Assembly (NCBI RefSeq): GCF_016802725.1
Contig: NC_052667.1
Coordinates: 22,342,346-22,406,345 of the forward strand
Length of the DNA stretch: 64,000 nt
Direction: 5' to 3'
From: Solenopsis invicta
Taxonomy: Eukaryota; Arthropoda; Insecta; Hymenoptera; Formicidae
Of the stretch, positions 60,501 to 64,000 are shown in pieces (the stretch's first letter is position 1; each line of letters begins with the position of its first letter). The notes beneath the pieces are model-generated. The model did no database searches and was not told where the DNA came from. It saw nothing but the letters and a program-made list of their open reading frames with translations. Both the position numbers and the translations under genes were made by a program.

Positions 60501-63500
60501 ACTGTGACAGTTGATACACGAGTTTTTGTCGAAGAATCAAGAACAACATTGTTACGATGTCACGATGAATATTTTGTAAATAATGTAAATGGATATTTTT
60601 TGTAAGAGAATTAAGAAACAAAAGGAAAAGAAAATTAGCTATTTGATTGAAAATAATAATATAGAAATCTGTTACAAATATCTGTCAATCCCAAATTACA
60701 GATATTTAAATTCGCGCTATTTATATTTATATCTAAAAACATGAAGGAAATACAATATATTGTTCTTCAGTTTAAATCCGCAATCTGCATTCTGTGTAAA
60801 AAACGAAGAAAACGATTTTGTTAATTACCGAAGTTAAAAAGTGTATACGCTTCGTCGCAAATTGCATACATAAACCGTGAACGAAATTCATTACGACTTA
60901 AAACAATCGGACAGCTGGAAAAACGGAGTATGTGATGCACGGTACGACGGTAATTAACTTTAGGATAATTGGAAATGCGTTATTCTTTTTTTCTTTTTTT
61001 CTAATGGACAGCCGCTGTTCCCGAAGAACAGTCTCGTTACAAACGAATTTCCATACAAAATGGATTTCCTACTAGTATTGTTTTCCTACTGGTATTGCTT
61101 TCTCTTACTTTGTTTGCCATTTGACAAACAAATTAAGAATGCAGGACGACTTGTTTGCGTTAGATTCATAGCATTCATACATACCTATTATTTTTTGCAC
61201 GTATATGTGTTTAAAAATATTTGAAAATGTGCATTCTACGCTTGAAAAAAGTATTCATCAATAATTTATCAATAGCAAATTTATAATGTATAATAATTAA
61301 GTTATTCGTGACAATTTTATGATCTTATAGTCAACCAATGTCCAATAAGTCGCTAATACAAAGTAAGAGTTAATAAAACAAGAAGAAAAGATTCGCGAAC
61401 TTTATGTACGTGAGGAAGTAAGTTTACGATCAGAAACAGTAGCCGAGTTGAAAGAAGTTGGAAGAACCAGGAAAACGGACTAAATAAATAAGGATAAATG
61501 AGACTTTTCGCGTAGAAATATTCTTTCGTTCTTGTCAGTTTTTTTCGGATCGTGAATAGATATAAAATATTTTTAATGTATGTAAATGATGACTAATATA
61601 TAACAGAGTAAACAGATATTGATATTTTCGGTCATTTTATATATTTAATATTAACATCATTAATATTTAACTGTATAATAATTGAATAGTGTGAGATTAC
61701 AGTTTTGGCACAACAGATTTCAAAATAAGCAGAACAAATTAATAAACAATAAATAACAGACAAATATATAAATCATTAATTATTATTACATTTAAGATTT
61801 CGCCTAATAATCAAAAATATAAATATTATATAAACTATACGTAGCCTTTGAAAAGAAAATTTTATTACGCAATAATAATAACGTACGTAAAGTATCATTT
61901 CTTTAAGGTTTTTGCTAGATGAAAAGTAACATTTGCAGCTTAAATAAATAAAATTTATTTCGTTTGAAAATACAAGGGGATTTTTTTCATAATTACTGAA
62001 TTGTGTCTGAATCTTATCATAAATTCCAAACAGCGTTTAGTAGTTCTGGACATCTTATGGGATCTGAATAAATCTCCGAATAGAAGTTAACCGAAAAAAC
62101 TGAAAGAGTTGAGATATTCTAGAAAAAAAAAAGTGAATATTCGAAATAGCGTGAGCCAATTTATATTGCCTAAATGATACGGTATTGCAGGCGTAATTCG
62201 CTTTTATTCATAAGCGAATTACACCTCAATTAGTAGTCATTTACATAAATAACGTGTTGGTATGAGCACCGTCAGCGGATAACGAGGACATAATTTGATT
62301 CGCATTTGCGCATCAATTTACCGCGATATCTCTATTATGCTCGAACAACAATCTTCTCGAATTTGCAGCATCATTTACATATCGGAAAATGAACCAGGAA
62401 ATATCGCGGCTTGTTGCAATGCTTTTGCAAAATTAAATTTCAGCGAGCGTTGCAACGACTCGAAGCAAAGATCCTGCGTTGAGCGAATCGGAGCAGACTT
62501 GCTTCGTTGTCCCGTCTGATTTGATAAGGCTTCTTCTACTGAAATATCTTGAATCGATCGCACACCTTCTGTGAAGCTAATCAGAATAATTGTGGTGGAA
62601 GGAAACTGGCGGCAGTTATTATTTTTAATCAATTTACAATATTTATTAATTAAATAATTACTAACTGTAAGAAAGCAATTATAATAGTACGCCCGAATGC
62701 AATTATTAAGTGCATTTATTATAGAAAAATGTTCCCCTTTTATAATTTATAATTAATATTTATTAATATAATTATTAAATTTATTGAAAATCTTTGAAAA
62801 GGAAAATATTTTAAGATGTATTAATTAACATTTATTAATATAATATTTTATATCATCGATATAATTAATATAACCGTCGCTAATATTGATTAAATTACCA
62901 TCTAACTATACATCATTTTTGCATTTCATTACCAATCCTTAAAATAATGAATTATAATTGTTATAATGGATAAAAGCATACCGCTTTTTGTTTAATTTTA
63001 TATAATCTATTACTTAAAATGTAGTTTAAATTATAACACAATATATTTCTTTTTTTTCAAATTGTATAATTAAATTTCATTATTTTAGTAAAAGTAAAGA
63101 AGTATATTTTTATGAATATTTGATATTTCCGTATTTAAAAAATGTTTACTTTCTAGTATAAAACGTAATTAAAAAAGGCCAAATTGAATAAGTCAGTACT
63201 TATTAATTAATTGTAATTTATTCATTTTTATTGTAGAGAAATATTATGTCTCCAATATATATTTGTTATTAAAAAATATAAAAAATAATTTTAATTGTAC
63301 AGATAAATTTTAATTATGTTATTTTCCAGTTTCACAATTTTTCTATTTTCTAAAAATAAAGATTATTCTGTTCTTCTTTTAATTTATCTTCACAAATTTG
63401 AAATAAATATTTTCTTAATACAGAAATACATTGAGAAAGATAAAATTGTCTTTTTTGAAGAGAATAATTTACAATTTATTTCAAAAGGAAAAAGAAAACG

Positions 63501-63590
63501 GGAATGATTAAATAACGTTTCGTTTTGCTTATTCTATATCTCTTTTAACGTTATAGCTCTCTTTTAACATTCGCGTTGTCTACTAATTGT
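57539..63590. other. Non-coding DNA without recognised gene
   Basis: AT-rich, with patches of mixed composition at 59340-60060 and 62280-62560 that are open on one or both strands. None shows splice signals with matching phase or a known domain. A clean 15-bp inverted repeat (GTAATTCGCTT and complement) forms a small hairpin at 62189-62226. Confidence 0.35.
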
Positions 63591-63950
63591 CCAAGCTGCC
63601 TAATGAACAGTAAGAGGGCCTGTAGCTCAGCACTTTGATAACGAGACACCTAATTCCCTTTGACCAGTGTACCAATCTCAGCCTAGACATTAATTAAAAA
63701 TCCACGAACCTTGCACTAGCACAATACTAGAAAGGAAGAGGACAGTAATAGAGGGATAGAAATCAAGACGTGGGATCGAATCACTACGCCGCGCCGCGCC
63801 GGTAGACTCGCAGCGTGTAATTGAAAAGCGGGACGGCAGCCCTAAATTACGAACGGCAAATTAAGCCCCTTGGTGTTAATGGACCAGAACGATGACGACA
63901 ACGACGACGACGACCATGATAACGTCTACGTCTCGTAGAATTTACCATGT
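63590..63950. other. GC-rich island with a GAC repeat
   Basis: Contains GCCGCGCCGCGCCGG and a short trinucleotide run (GACGACAACGACGACGACGA) near 63893. No gene was recognised. Confidence 0.3.
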
Positions 63951-64000
63951 TTTATGTGTTGACGTCATCGAATTTGTTTATTATACAGAAAAAAAAATTG

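Noticed and set aside
63613..63690. tRNA-like GGCCTGTAGCTCAG start
   Set aside because: It has the A-box-like beginning only. No anticodon arm, T-loop GGTTCRA or closing acceptor stem could be formed.

Overview
The window is eukaryotic and looks like an insect chromosome, most likely a hymenopteran such as an ant. This is an inference from three things: very AT-rich intergenic DNA broken by CpG-rich islands, short introns with GTAAGT-type donors, and the mix of transposon families (THAP/P-superfamily transposase, I/Jockey-type LINE ORF1, many short palindromic elements). I see no bacterial features.

Layout. 1.4-14.1 kb is a transposon graveyard. It holds a 3'-truncated LINE whose ORF1 carries a 480-bp tandem duplication. 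It also holds a nearly complete six-exon P-superfamily (THAP9-like) transposase gene on the minus strand (12038-7219) with a single in-frame stop. A second THAP-gene element (4121-6430) lies inside the same region with a 10-bp target duplication, and about ten foldback elements are present, several nested or abutting. 14.6-18.8 kb is a plus-strand array of seven or eight diverged exon-like modules that keep splice acceptors and donors but no reading frame; I read it as a spliced non-coding RNA built by tandem exon duplication. 19.9-21.8 kb holds three tandem units of about 565 bp with TATA boxes and a stem-loop conserved by compensatory changes.

28.1-32.8 kb contains the only confident host protein gene: a multi-exon, plus-strand microtubule-binding protein of the SAXO/MAP6 type, followed by a poly(A) signal. 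Its initiator exon was not found. 40.2-40.5 kb may hold exons of a small secreted protein. At 43.08 kb a TATA box in a CpG-rich island is followed by a probable non-coding first exon with a strong donor at 43509. The remaining 20 kb contains no recognisable coding exon, only foldback elements, microsatellites and a few GC-rich islands, which would fit a long first intron or a regulatory domain.

Most long open frames in GC-rich patches appear to be chance or antisense frames. All calls rest on reading the sequence; no alignment or database search was run.
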